This document shows positions 25,744-33,397 of a stretch of 64,000 nt of DNA, piece by piece (positions within the stretch are counted from its first letter, which is position 1; every line of letters starts with the position of its first letter). The notes under the pieces were generated by a model. That model was not told where the DNA came from. It saw only the letters and a list, made by a program, of their open reading frames with translations, and made no database searches. Position numbers and translations under genes: made by a program. The DNA is from JANQPX01 sp039197065 (GTDB lineage: Bacteria > Pseudomonadota > Alphaproteobacteria > Geminicoccales > Geminicoccaceae). Location: the NCBI GenBank assembly GCA_039197065.1, contig JBCCUL010000002.1, positions 62,001 through 126,000 on the forward strand. Direction: 5' to 3'.

Positions 25744-25783
25744 TCACATGGTTGGACGAGATCCGATCGATCAGTTCGGTGCA

Positions 25784-26248
25784 TTACTGAACCAGCATTT
25801 CCTTGACGAGGACATCTCGAACCACGGCCGGCTGAATCGTATCGTTGATACGTACGAGAAGGTCTTCCTTGATCCTGTAGACCCCGTCCGGTCCGGCCAG
25901 TTCCTCAGGTGATACCGATCGAAAATAGAGATGAAGATTGTCCAGGATGCGCGGCGTCATCTGGCGCACGATCTCCGCCATTTCCTCGCTGGCCACTTCA
26001 AGCGATGTGACGACTTTAAGGAAGCGCAGCCTTTTGCCGGTGACGTTGAGATTGAGCAGTAGATCGGGAAGGTCGACGAAGACGACGTTGACCGGCATGA
26101 CCGGTGGTTCCATCTCCTCAGCCGGTGCTTCTTCGGCCATCGCTTCGCCACTGGCTTCCTCACTGGAGAACACGCCCATGAAATAGGCGCCGGCACCTCC
26201 GCCGACGAGCAGGAGGACGGGTACAACGATCATGATGATGAGTTTCAT
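25784..26248 (-). CDS. fliL: flagellar basal body-associated protein FliL
   Basis: FliL, 154 residues, surrounds the MotAB stator at the flagellar base and supports torque. It has one N-terminal membrane helix (about residues 4-25), an acidic linker (Glu-rich, about 28-50) and the periplasmic SPFH-like FliL domain ('LPDLLLNLNVTGKRLRFLKV', with 'TSLEVASEEMAEIVRQ'). It is the first gene of the leftward flagellar arm, which continues into DUF6468, motE and the TPR protein. All four proteins are predicted to act at or just outside the inner membrane. Confidence 0.93.
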   Translation of the reverse strand: MKLIIMIVVPVLLLVGGGAGAYFMGVFSSEEASGEAMAEEAPAEEMEPPVMPVNVVFVDLPDLLLNLNVTGKRLRFLKVVTSLEVASEEMAEIVRQMTPRILDNLHLYFRSVSPEELAGPDGVYRIKEDLLVRINDTIQPAVVRDVLVKEMLVQ

Positions 26249-26567
26249 GAAGCCTCATCTTTCCTCTTGAAGGTACCAGTCGGTCGCTTCTTCATCTCAA
26301 TCCTCGACGTCGCTTCTCGGGCATCCAAGGCAACTGCACAATCATTTGAAAGGCGCCCCAACTCTCCATCGAGGATCGACTTCCCACACTCTAAGAGCTC
26401 AAGGTTAACAGAGAGTTTACAGGGGTAAATTTTAGCCCCTTGGCGGCATTTCTTGCCGGGTGGAAGCAATGGGTTTGACCTCTTCTCACCGGTGAAGTTG
26501 GCGGAAATCGGCCATTCCACGGCTTTGGCACGGAAGATGCTTTATGCCGGCTTGTGGAGAAAGATGA
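26249..26567. promoter_or_regulatory. divergent flagellar control region between fliL and flgF
   Basis: These 319 bases separate the leftward fliL arm from the rightward flgF arm. They include a strong sigma-54 promoter match facing flgF (26525-26541) and a near-match to a CtrA box, TTAA-N7-TTTA, at 26405-26419. No clear promoter for fliL was found by eye. A 91-codon open frame (26245-26520, minus) crosses the region and overlaps the fliL start by 4 bases, but its protein is not recognisable. Confidence 0.6.
26525..26541 (+). promoter_or_regulatory. sigma-54 promoter for flgF operon
   Basis: TTGGCACGGAAGATGCT matches the -24/-12 consensus (TTGGCACG-N4-TTGCT) except for one base in the -12 box, with the required GG and GC exactly 10 bases apart. 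The predicted transcript would start near 26552, with a GGAGAAAG ribosome-binding site and the flgF ATG at 26568. Sigma-54 control of middle flagellar genes with the activator FlbD is known in several alphaproteobacteria. Confidence 0.72.
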
Positions 26568-27290
26568 ATGGAAACGACGACTTCTATAGCGTTATCCCGG
26601 CAGATCATGCTCCGACGACATATGGATGTGATCGCCAATAACATCGCCAATATGACGGCGACCGGCTTTCGGGCGGAGTCCCTTTTGGCGGAGCAGGTGC
26701 CCGTCGATGTGGGACCAAGCCAGACCGTCCGCTATGTTCAGGACGTTGCACTGGTTCGCGATCTGACGCCTGGCGCCATGATCTCGACCGAAAATCCGCT
26801 CGACCTGGCGATCGAGGGCGAGGCCTATTTCGTCATCGCTACGGATGAGGGCGAGCGCTACACCCGTAATGGACAGTTCCGCCTGAACGAGCTGGGTGAG
26901 ATCGTCACGGCAAGCGGTGAAAGCGTCCTGGATGATGGCGGCGCGCCGATTGCCGTGCCGCCCGGCAGCACCTCGATGACCATCGCGCCTGACGGCACCG
27001 TCTCAACGCCGGATGCCGTGCTCGGTCGTCTCGGTCTCGTCAATTTCGCCGATCCTCAGGATCTCGAGAAAGCGGGCCACGGGCTTTACAGGACGGATCA
27101 AGCGCCGCAGCCGGCCGAGGGCGTCAGTGTCATTCAAGGGTTTATTGAAGGTTCCAATGTTCGCTCAGTGATTGAGATGACCGATATGATGGAAACGCTG
27201 CGCGCCTATAAGGGTACGCAAAAGATCATCGATGCCCATCACGAACTGCAGCGGCGCATGGTCGAACGCATGCTCGAGACCGGAGGATGA
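26568..27290 (+). CDS. flgF: flagellar proximal rod protein FlgF
   Basis: FlgF, 240 residues, is a proximal rod protein of the flagellar basal body. The N-terminal rod motif 'DVIANNIANMTATGFRAE' is near residue 18, the central 'LDLAIEGEAYFVI' and 'YTRNGQFRLNELGEIV' blocks near 80-105, and the C-terminal 'LRAYKGTQKIIDAHHELQRR' helix at the end. It is the first gene of a rightward unit flgF-flgG-flgA-flgH and directly follows the sigma-54 promoter. It is shorter than FlgG, as is usual. Confidence 0.96.
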   Translation: METTTSIALSRQIMLRRHMDVIANNIANMTATGFRAESLLAEQVPVDVGPSQTVRYVQDVALVRDLTPGAMISTENPLDLAIEGEAYFVIATDEGERYTRNGQFRLNELGEIVTASGESVLDDGGAPIAVPPGSTSMTIAPDGTVSTPDAVLGRLGLVNFADPQDLEKAGHGLYRTDQAPQPAEGVSVIQGFIEGSNVRSVIEMTDMMETLRAYKGTQKIIDAHHELQRRMVERMLETGG

Positions 27291-27321
27291 CCATTATGCT
27301 GGCAAAAGGTGAGGAGACGCC

Positions 27322-28107
27322 ATGAAATCACTCAGTATCGCTGCCACCGGCATGATGGCCCAGCAGCTTCATGTCGAAGTGATCTCCAACAATATCGCCA
27401 ACCTCACGACCTCGGGGTTCAAACGGCGTCGGCCGGAATTTCACGATCTGCTCTACCAGAACCAGCGCCGTGTGGGCGCTCAAAGCTCTGATGTAGGCAC
27501 GGTCGTGCCGGCGGGCGTCCAGGTGGGCCTCGGCGTCAAGCCGGCATCCATCTACCGCATTCACGAACAGGGCAACATGCAGCAGACGGAAAACCGTCTC
27601 GATATTGCGATACAAGGTCAAGGCTACTTTGTCGTCGAGCTGCCCACAGGTGATTTTGCTTACACACGTGACGGCAGTTTTCAGCTGAGCCCTGACGGGC
27701 TGTTGGTCAATGCTGACGGCTTTCCGATCAGTCCGGGCATAACGGTGCCGCTGGACGCAACCGACGTCGCCATCGGCGCGAATGGGACTGTCGAGGCGAA
27801 TATTCAGGGACAGATCGCACCGGTCGATCTCGGGCAGCTTGAATTGGCGACGTTCATCAACGACACCGGCCTCGAAGCCATCGGCAATAATTTCCTGATC
27901 GAGACGACATCGTCCGGTCCGGCCACGATCGCGGCGCCGGGATCTGAAGGCTATGGCGAGTTGCTACAGGGCTTTCTCGAAAGCTCGAACGTCAACCCTG
28001 TTTCCGAGATTACGGCCTTGATCACCGCGCAGCGCGCCTACGATCTGAATTCCAAGGTCATTACGGCAAGCGACGAAATGATGGCCACTGTCAGTCAGTT
28101 GAGGTGA
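27322..28107 (+). CDS. flgG: flagellar distal rod protein FlgG
   Basis: FlgG, 261 residues, forms the distal rod that crosses the periplasm. It begins 'MKSLSIAATGMMAQQLHVEV' and has the rod motif 'ISNNIANLTTSGFKRRRPEF', the 'IQGQGYFVVELP' core and the C-terminal 'ALITAQRAYDLNSKVITASD' coil. Length and motifs are standard. It lies 31 bases after flgF with a GGTGAGGAG ribosome-binding site. Confidence 0.97.
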   Translation: MKSLSIAATGMMAQQLHVEVISNNIANLTTSGFKRRRPEFHDLLYQNQRRVGAQSSDVGTVVPAGVQVGLGVKPASIYRIHEQGNMQQTENRLDIAIQGQGYFVVELPTGDFAYTRDGSFQLSPDGLLVNADGFPISPGITVPLDATDVAIGANGTVEANIQGQIAPVDLGQLELATFINDTGLEAIGNNFLIETTSSGPATIAAPGSEGYGELLQGFLESSNVNPVSEITALITAQRAYDLNSKVITASDEMMATVSQLR

Positions 28108-28111
28108 TAAC

Positions 28112-28852
28112 ATGATGAGCCGCATCATCACTGCTGCCGTCTTCGTCCTCATGGTGATGTCACCGGCCCAGGCCGACGAACTGCCTGGAGACATGCCGCT
28201 GACGTCGGCCTTTGCCGAGAAGCTGATAGCTGAACAGCTCCTGCAGTCTGCTGGAAATGATGACTTCAAGGTGACGATCAGCCGGCCCAGGCTGCCGCTC
28301 GGCAACCAGGAGTCGCGGGCCACCCAGATCATGATCGATGGCCTTAGCCATGATCCGGCAAGCGGTTACTTTTCCGCCGTCATGATCGGCACGGTCGGCG
28401 ATCAGCCGCGGTTTCAATTGCCGTTGGAGGGACGCATTCAGCCATTGGCCAGCGTTCCGGTACTGGCCCGGACATTGCAGCGTGGTGATTTGATCTCGGC
28501 CGCCGATCTCGATTGGAAAGCGGTGCCGCCGGAGGCCTTGTCCGAAGCCAGTCTGACCGACGAGCAGCAGCTGATCGGCGCTGAGGCGCGTCGGCGCCTT
28601 TCTCCTGGCCGTGTGCTCACCGAACGGGACATCGGCGCCCCTCGTCTGGTGCTGCGCGGCAAACCGGTGCGTGTGGTCTATGTCGAACGCGGCCTGCGAC
28701 TGACCGCCTTGGGGACTGCACGCGACGACGGGGCGCTCGGCGAGACCGTTCGTGTTCTCAATCCCGAGAGCAGGTTGGAAATTCAGGGCGTCGCCACGGG
28801 GTATCAGGAAGTTACTGTCGGCGATCTTGCGACGCCTGGCGCTGGCTTCTAG
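28112..28852 (+). CDS. flgA: flagellar P-ring assembly chaperone FlgA
   Basis: FlgA, 246 residues, is a periplasmic chaperone that helps FlgI assemble the P ring. A signal peptide (cleavage near 'SPAQA-DE', residue 22) is followed by a less conserved N-terminal part and a C-terminal SAF-type domain: 'VPVLARTLQRGDLISAADLD', then 'LSPGRVLTERDI', 'GKPVRVVYVERGLRLTALG' and 'VRVLNPESRLEIQGVATG'. It starts 4 bases after the flgG stop. The client gene flgI is not in the window. Confidence 0.95.
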   Translation: MMSRIITAAVFVLMVMSPAQADELPGDMPLTSAFAEKLIAEQLLQSAGNDDFKVTISRPRLPLGNQESRATQIMIDGLSHDPASGYFSAVMIGTVGDQPRFQLPLEGRIQPLASVPVLARTLQRGDLISAADLDWKAVPPEALSEASLTDEQQLIGAEARRRLSPGRVLTERDIGAPRLVLRGKPVRVVYVERGLRLTALGTARDDGALGETVRVLNPESRLEIQGVATGYQEVTVGDLATPGAGF

Positions 28853-28868
28853 GCAGGAATCGATATCG

Positions 28869-29615
28869 ATGAACAAGCGCTTTCATGTTGCCGCACTGAT
28901 TGTCGGCCTGTCGTTTCTTGGGGGTTGCAACGCCTTCGATCGGTTGAGCCAGGTCGGTTCGGAACCTGGGTTGAGCCCGGTCGGTCAGCATATCGAAAAG
29001 GCCAGCCGCCAGCCGGTGACCATGCCGATGCCAGCACCCCAGGCGGAGGTCTATCAAGCGAACTCGCTCTGGCGCCAGGGAGCACGCGCATTCTTCAGAG
29101 ACCAGCGCGCCCGCGCCGTTGGCGATGTCCTGACGGTCAAGGTGGTGATCGCCGACGAAGCCAGCCTTGAAAACGAAAGCTCGAGATCGCGAACCAACAG
29201 TGAGGATCTCGGTCTCGACAACATTTTGGGGATCGAGAACCAGTTCGGCCGGTTCTTTTCAGGCAATCCCACGCCTGGATCGCTGGTCGACATTGACAGC
29301 AGCGTCTCCAATCTCGGCAGGGGCAATGTCACGCGCAACGAGGAAATCAAGCTGAATGTCGCTGCGGTCGTCGTCCAGGCTCTGCCTAACGGCAATCTGG
29401 TCATTCACGGCCGTCAGGAGGTTCGGGTCAATTATGAGGTGCGTGAGCTCTACGTTGCTGGCGTCGTGCGTCCTGAAGACATCACGCCCGACAATATGAT
29501 CTCCCATGATCAGATTGCCGAACTTCGTGTCGCCTATGGTGGCCGCGGTCAGCTCTCCGACGTCCAACAGCCCCGCTACGGCAGCCAGGTCCTCGACGTC
29601 ATCCTCCCCTTCTGA
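28869..29615 (+). CDS. flgH: flagellar L-ring protein FlgH
   Basis: FlgH, 248 residues, is the lipoprotein forming the outer-membrane L ring. A lipoprotein signal ends in the lipobox 'FLGGC' (Cys about residue 19). The conserved 'SLWRQGARAFFRDQRARAVG' and 'VGDVLTVKVVI' regions follow, and the C-terminus 'QQPRYGSQVLDVILPF' is typical. The ATG at 28869 has an AGGAA site; the longer frame from 28752 overlaps flgA and is rejected. It ends the flagellar unit and meets the next gene head-on 18 bases later, with no flgI downstream. Confidence 0.96.
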   Translation: MNKRFHVAALIVGLSFLGGCNAFDRLSQVGSEPGLSPVGQHIEKASRQPVTMPMPAPQAEVYQANSLWRQGARAFFRDQRARAVGDVLTVKVVIADEASLENESSRSRTNSEDLGLDNILGIENQFGRFFSGNPTPGSLVDIDSSVSNLGRGNVTRNEEIKLNVAAVVVQALPNGNLVIHGRQEVRVNYEVRELYVAGVVRPEDITPDNMISHDQIAELRVAYGGRGQLSDVQQPRYGSQVLDVILPF

Positions 29616-29633
29616 TCCGAGGCGGATCTGCCT

Positions 29634-30506
29634 TTACTTGCCGGTGCTCGGGGCAGCCTGTTGGTCAAAAAATGATGCCGTCGTCGGTTTTTGCGGTAGG
29701 TCGAGATCGAAGGTGATCGAACGGACCTTGCCTGTGCGTTCGCCTCTGACGACGTCGCCTTCGAAGCGCGTGGGCACCGGATTGGGCACCAGCGGCACCG
29801 CATCCTCGGCGGAATAGACCGAGATGAAGAGGGTGCGGGGGCGATCCGAATGATTGGCCGTGGAACCATGCAGAAGCCTTGTATGCATCAGGCAGACTGA
29901 GCCGGCGCGGCCGGTGCACAAGCTTGCCTTGGACTTGCAATCTGACGCAACCGTTTCCTCGACCGCGCCGGTGAATTTGCCGGCATGCCAGAGCCGGTGC
30001 AGCGGGCCCTTATGAGTGCCGGGCGTCACTTCCAGCGGTCCGTTCTCTTCGGTCACCTCATCCACCATCAGGAGCGCGGTGACGAGGTCGTCATTGCTGT
30101 GCGGCGTAAACGGAAAGTCCTGGTGCCATTTCACGACGGTCGCCGCACCCGGCAGTTTCGAGTTGATCTTCGTGTGGTGCAGCTTGATGTTGGGGCCGAT
30201 CAGGTCGGCGACGCAGTCGGTCATGCGGCTGTCCGCCATCGCTTCGTAATAGGCCTCCGACACCTCGATCGGCGCATTCACGCGGCGTAGGGCAGGCTTG
30301 TCGACTGTATGCCCTCCCTCCAGATCGAAGCGCGGCCGACCATCCATGGTCTGGCCGTAAGCCTCGTCATGCCCGCGGCTCTCTTCGACCCAGCCGCCGA
30401 AGTCCGCCTGCAACCTGGCGAGGAGATCGCCGCTCACAGCGTCTTCGACAACCAGATAACCATGCTCCCAAAAGAAGTCTTTCTGATCTTCCGACAACAC
30501 CGCCAT
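29634..30506 (-). CDS. phytanoyl-CoA dioxygenase family protein
   Basis: A 290-residue Fe(II)/2-oxoglutarate-dependent oxygenase of the PhyH family. The iron-binding HxD is in 'VKWHQDFPFTPHS' and the distal His and the 2-oxoglutarate-binding Arg in 'LLHGSTANHSDRPRTLF'. The family hydroxylates diverse substrates (phytanoyl-CoA, ectoine, halogenated or small metabolites), so the substrate cannot be assigned. The ATG at 30506 has a GGAGAT site; a longer frame begins at 30548. It is convergent with flgH and divergent from alaS, and looks like a single-gene unit. Confidence 0.9.
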   Translation of the reverse strand: MAVLSEDQKDFFWEHGYLVVEDAVSGDLLARLQADFGGWVEESRGHDEAYGQTMDGRPRFDLEGGHTVDKPALRRVNAPIEVSEAYYEAMADSRMTDCVADLIGPNIKLHHTKINSKLPGAATVVKWHQDFPFTPHSNDDLVTALLMVDEVTEENGPLEVTPGTHKGPLHRLWHAGKFTGAVEETVASDCKSKASLCTGRAGSVCLMHTRLLHGSTANHSDRPRTLFISVYSAEDAVPLVPNPVPTRFEGDVVRGERTGKVRSITFDLDLPQKPTTASFFDQQAAPSTGK

Positions 30507-30607
30507 ACCGATCTCCTCAAGTCGCTGCTCTTCCAAGACTAACACCATTCCCTTTACAGCAGAACGTGGCCCAGTCGATTAGCCGGCATACCCTAGACGT
30601 AGCCATA

Positions 30608-30641
30608 GCCCCACGCGGCCCGCGGGGGTTTTCTGTGGGGC
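30608..30641 (+). promoter_or_regulatory. GC-rich hairpin upstream of alaS
   Basis: GCCCCAC (30608-30614) pairs with GTGGGGC (30635-30641), and GCGG/CCGC sequences between them can pair as well. It lies about 55 bases before the alaS start in the divergent gap with the dioxygenase gene. It could be part of an alaS leader; no riboswitch class is recognisable. Confidence 0.3.
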
Positions 30642-30694
30642 TTGTTGTCGCTATTTAAGGGGCAAGGAAACTCTAGCTTCGTTTGGGAAAAGCC

Positions 30695-33343
30695 ATGTCC
30701 AGCGTCAGCGATATTCGCCAGGCGTTCCTCGATTACTTCGCCAAGCATGATCATGAGGTCGTCGCTTCGAGCCCGCTCGTGCCGCAGAACGACCCAACGC
30801 TGATGTTCACCAATGCCGGCATGGTGCAATTCAAGAACGTGTTCACCGGTGTCGAGAAGCGTGACTATTCCCGCGCGGTGACGTCGCAAAAGGTGGTGCG
30901 CGCCGGCGGCAAGCATAACGATCTCGACAATGTCGGCTACACGGCCCGTCATCACACTTTCTTCGAGATGCTCGGGAACTTCTCGTTCGGAGATTACTTC
31001 AAGGAACGCGCCATCGAATTGGCCTGGACGTTGGTCACCAAGGATTTTGCACTCGACAAAGAACGCCTCCTGGTCACGGTTCATTCCAGCGACGAGGAAG
31101 CCGCCGAGCTTTGGAAGAAGATAGCGGGCCTGGCGGACGAGAAGATTATCCGCATCCCCACCTCGGACAATTTCTGGTCCATGGGGGACACTGGCCCCTG
31201 CGGCCCCTGCTCGGAAATCTTCTATGATCAGGGGCCTTCGGTGCAAGGCGGCCCTCCCGGCAGCCCGGAAGAAGATGGCGACCGGTTCCTCGAATTTTGG
31301 AACCTGGTCTTCATGCAGTACGAGCAGCTGACCCCGGATCAGCGCGAAAACCTGCCCAGGCCTTCCATCGATACGGGCATGGGGCTGGAGCGCATAGCGG
31401 CCATCCTCCAGGGCGTGCACAGCAATTATGACACCGATCTTTTCAAGCGGCTGATCGGGGTCAGCGCCGAGCTTACCTCGACCCAGCCGGTCGGCCCGTC
31501 CCACAAGGTGATCGCCGATCATCTGCGCGCCTGCTCCTTCCTCCTGGCGGACGGCGTCATGCCGTCCAACGAGGGCAGGGGCTACGTGCTCCGCCGTATC
31601 ATGCGCCGCGGCATGCGCCACGCCCATCTGCTGGGTGCCAAGGAGCCCTTGATGTATCGGCTTGTGCCGACCCTGGTGTCTGAGATGGGCCAGGCGTTCC
31701 CCGAGCTTGGCCGCGCCGAGCCGCTGATCACCGAGATCTTGAAGCTGGAGGAAACCCGCTTTCGCGAGACGCTGGAGCGCGGCCTCCGCCTCCTAGACGA
31801 CGCCACGGCCAACCTGGCCGAGGGTGGATGTTTGGAGGGGGAAACGGCCTTCAGACTCTATGACACCTTCGGCTTTCCCCTCGATCTCACCCAGGATGCC
31901 CTTCGTGAACGCGGCATGACCGTCGATACCGATGGATTCAATGCAGCGATGGAACGCCAGAAAGCCGAGGCACGCGCGAGCTGGAAGGGCTCCGGCCAGC
32001 AGGCCGAGGAGCGCGTCTGGTTCGAGCTTCGCGAGGCGCATGGCGCCACCGAATTTCTGGGATACGAGCTGGAGCAAGCGGACGGCGTCATCGAAGCGAT
32101 CGTCGTGGATGGCGAGCCCGTCGAGCAGGCCAGCGCCGGTTCGGAGGTCATGGTGATCATGAACCAGACGCCGTTCTATGGCGAAAGCGGCGGCCAGATC
32201 GGCGATGAGGGAACGATCACGGTCGGCGATGCCGTCGTCCATGTCTCGGATACGCAGAAAAAAGCAGGCGACCTCTTCGTCCACATCGGCGAGTTGGAGG
32301 GCGACAAGATCGCGGTTGGTGATGCCGGGCGCCTAGAAGTCAACGCCGCACGCCGCGCGTGCATTAGACGTGCCCATTCGGCGACCCACCTGCTGCACGC
32401 AGCCCTTCGCCGTCATCTCGGTGATCACGTTACCCAGAAGGGCTCGTTGGTCGCCCCGGATCGGCTGCGTTTCGACATCAGCCATCCGAAAGCGGTTGCG
32501 GCTGACGAACTCGCGACCGTCGAGGCTGAGGTGAATACCTTTCTTCGCCAGAACGGCGAGACGTCGATCCGGGTCATGGCTCAGGAGGATGCGATCCAGT
32601 CGGGCGCGATGGCGCTGTTCGGCGAGAAATATGGCGATGAAGTTCGTGTGGTCAGCATGGGCAAGGAGCCGGATGGTCGGACCACGTCCGTCGAGCTTTG
32701 CGGCGGCACCCATGTCGGCCGTACCGGCGACATCGCGCTGTTCAAGATCGTGAGCGAAGCCGCGGTCGCCGCCGGTGTCCGTCGGATCGAAGCGCTGACC
32801 GGCGAGGCGGCGTTGCAGCATGTCAACGAGGAGGAGCGTCTCCTCCTGGATGTGGCTGCAGCCATGAAGGTCAAGCCGAAGGATCTGCCGGCGCGCTTTT
32901 TGAGCCTTGTCGAGGAGCGTCGCGACCTGGAGCGGGAGATCCAGAAGCTCCGTCAGCAGCTCGCCACCGGCGGCGGCGGCGAGACACAGGACGTCAAGCA
33001 GGTCGGCGATATCCGTTTCGCTGCCAAGAAGCTGGACGACATTCCGGCAAAGGAGCTCCGGGGTGTGGCCGATGCCGTCCTGAAGCAGCTTGGCTCCGGC
33101 GTGGCCACGGTGATCAGCACCAATGATGGCAAGGCCGCCTTGGTCGTCTCGGTCTCCCCCGATCTGAAGGACCGGATCAACGCCGTCGATCTGGTGCGCA
33201 CCGGTGTCGCTGAACTCGGTGGCAAGGGCGGCGGCGGTCGTCCGGACTTCGCCCAGGGCGGCGGGCCCGACGGCCAGGCAGCAGACGCCGCGATTGGCGC
33301 GATCGAGCGTAATCTCGCAGGGGTGATGGACGCAGCGGAATAG
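30695..33343 (+). CDS. alaS: alanine--tRNA ligase
   Basis: AlaRS, 882 residues, charges tRNA-Ala. The catalytic core begins 'MSSVSDIRQAFLDYF' with motif 1 'DPTLMFTNAGMVQFKNVFTG' and class II motifs ('DTGPCGPCSEIFYDQG', 'GMGLERIAAILQG'). The editing domain has the zinc ligands 'HSATHLLH' and 'CGGTHVGRTGDI'. The C-Ala oligomerisation domain ends in the glycine-rich 'GGKGGGGRPDFAQGGG'. An upstream TTG-type start would add 4 residues; ATG 30695 fits the family. Complete and standard in length. Confidence 0.98.
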   Translation: MSSVSDIRQAFLDYFAKHDHEVVASSPLVPQNDPTLMFTNAGMVQFKNVFTGVEKRDYSRAVTSQKVVRAGGKHNDLDNVGYTARHHTFFEMLGNFSFGDYFKERAIELAWTLVTKDFALDKERLLVTVHSSDEEAAELWKKIAGLADEKIIRIPTSDNFWSMGDTGPCGPCSEIFYDQGPSVQGGPPGSPEEDGDRFLEFWNLVFMQYEQLTPDQRENLPRPSIDTGMGLERIAAILQGVHSNYDTDLFKRLIGVSAELTSTQPVGPSHKVIADHLRACSFLLADGVMPSNEGRGYVLRRIMRRGMRHAHLLGAKEPLMYRLVPTLVSEMGQAFPELGRAEPLITEILKLEETRFRETLERGLRLLDDATANLAEGGCLEGETAFRLYDTFGFPLDLTQDALRERGMTVDTDGFNAAMERQKAEARASWKGSGQQAEERVWFELREAHGATEFLGYELEQADGVIEAIVVDGEPVEQASAGSEVMVIMNQTPFYGESGGQIGDEGTITVGDAVVHVSDTQKKAGDLFVHIGELEGDKIAVGDAGRLEVNAARRACIRRAHSATHLLHAALRRHLGDHVTQKGSLVAPDRLRFDISHPKAVAADELATVEAEVNTFLRQNGETSIRVMAQEDAIQSGAMALFGEKYGDEVRVVSMGKEPDGRTTSVELCGGTHVGRTGDIALFKIVSEAAVAAGVRRIEALTGEAALQHVNEEERLLLDVAAAMKVKPKDLPARFLSLVEERRDLEREIQKLRQQLATGGGGETQDVKQVGDIRFAAKKLDDIPAKELRGVADAVLKQLGSGVATVISTNDGKAALVVSVSPDLKDRINAVDLVRTGVAELGGKGGGGRPDFAQGGGPDGQAADAAIGAIERNLAGVMDAAE

Positions 33344-33397
33344 CCGGTCCGACGCATGCGCTTCGACCGGTATTCATAGAAGATTGCGGCGGCCGTC

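Noticed and set aside
26245..26520. 91-codon minus-strand frame whose stop overlaps the fliL start
   Set aside because: The overlap is suggestive, but the protein has no recognisable domain, lacks a good ribosome-binding site and covers a region likely to hold control elements. Kept as a possibility only.
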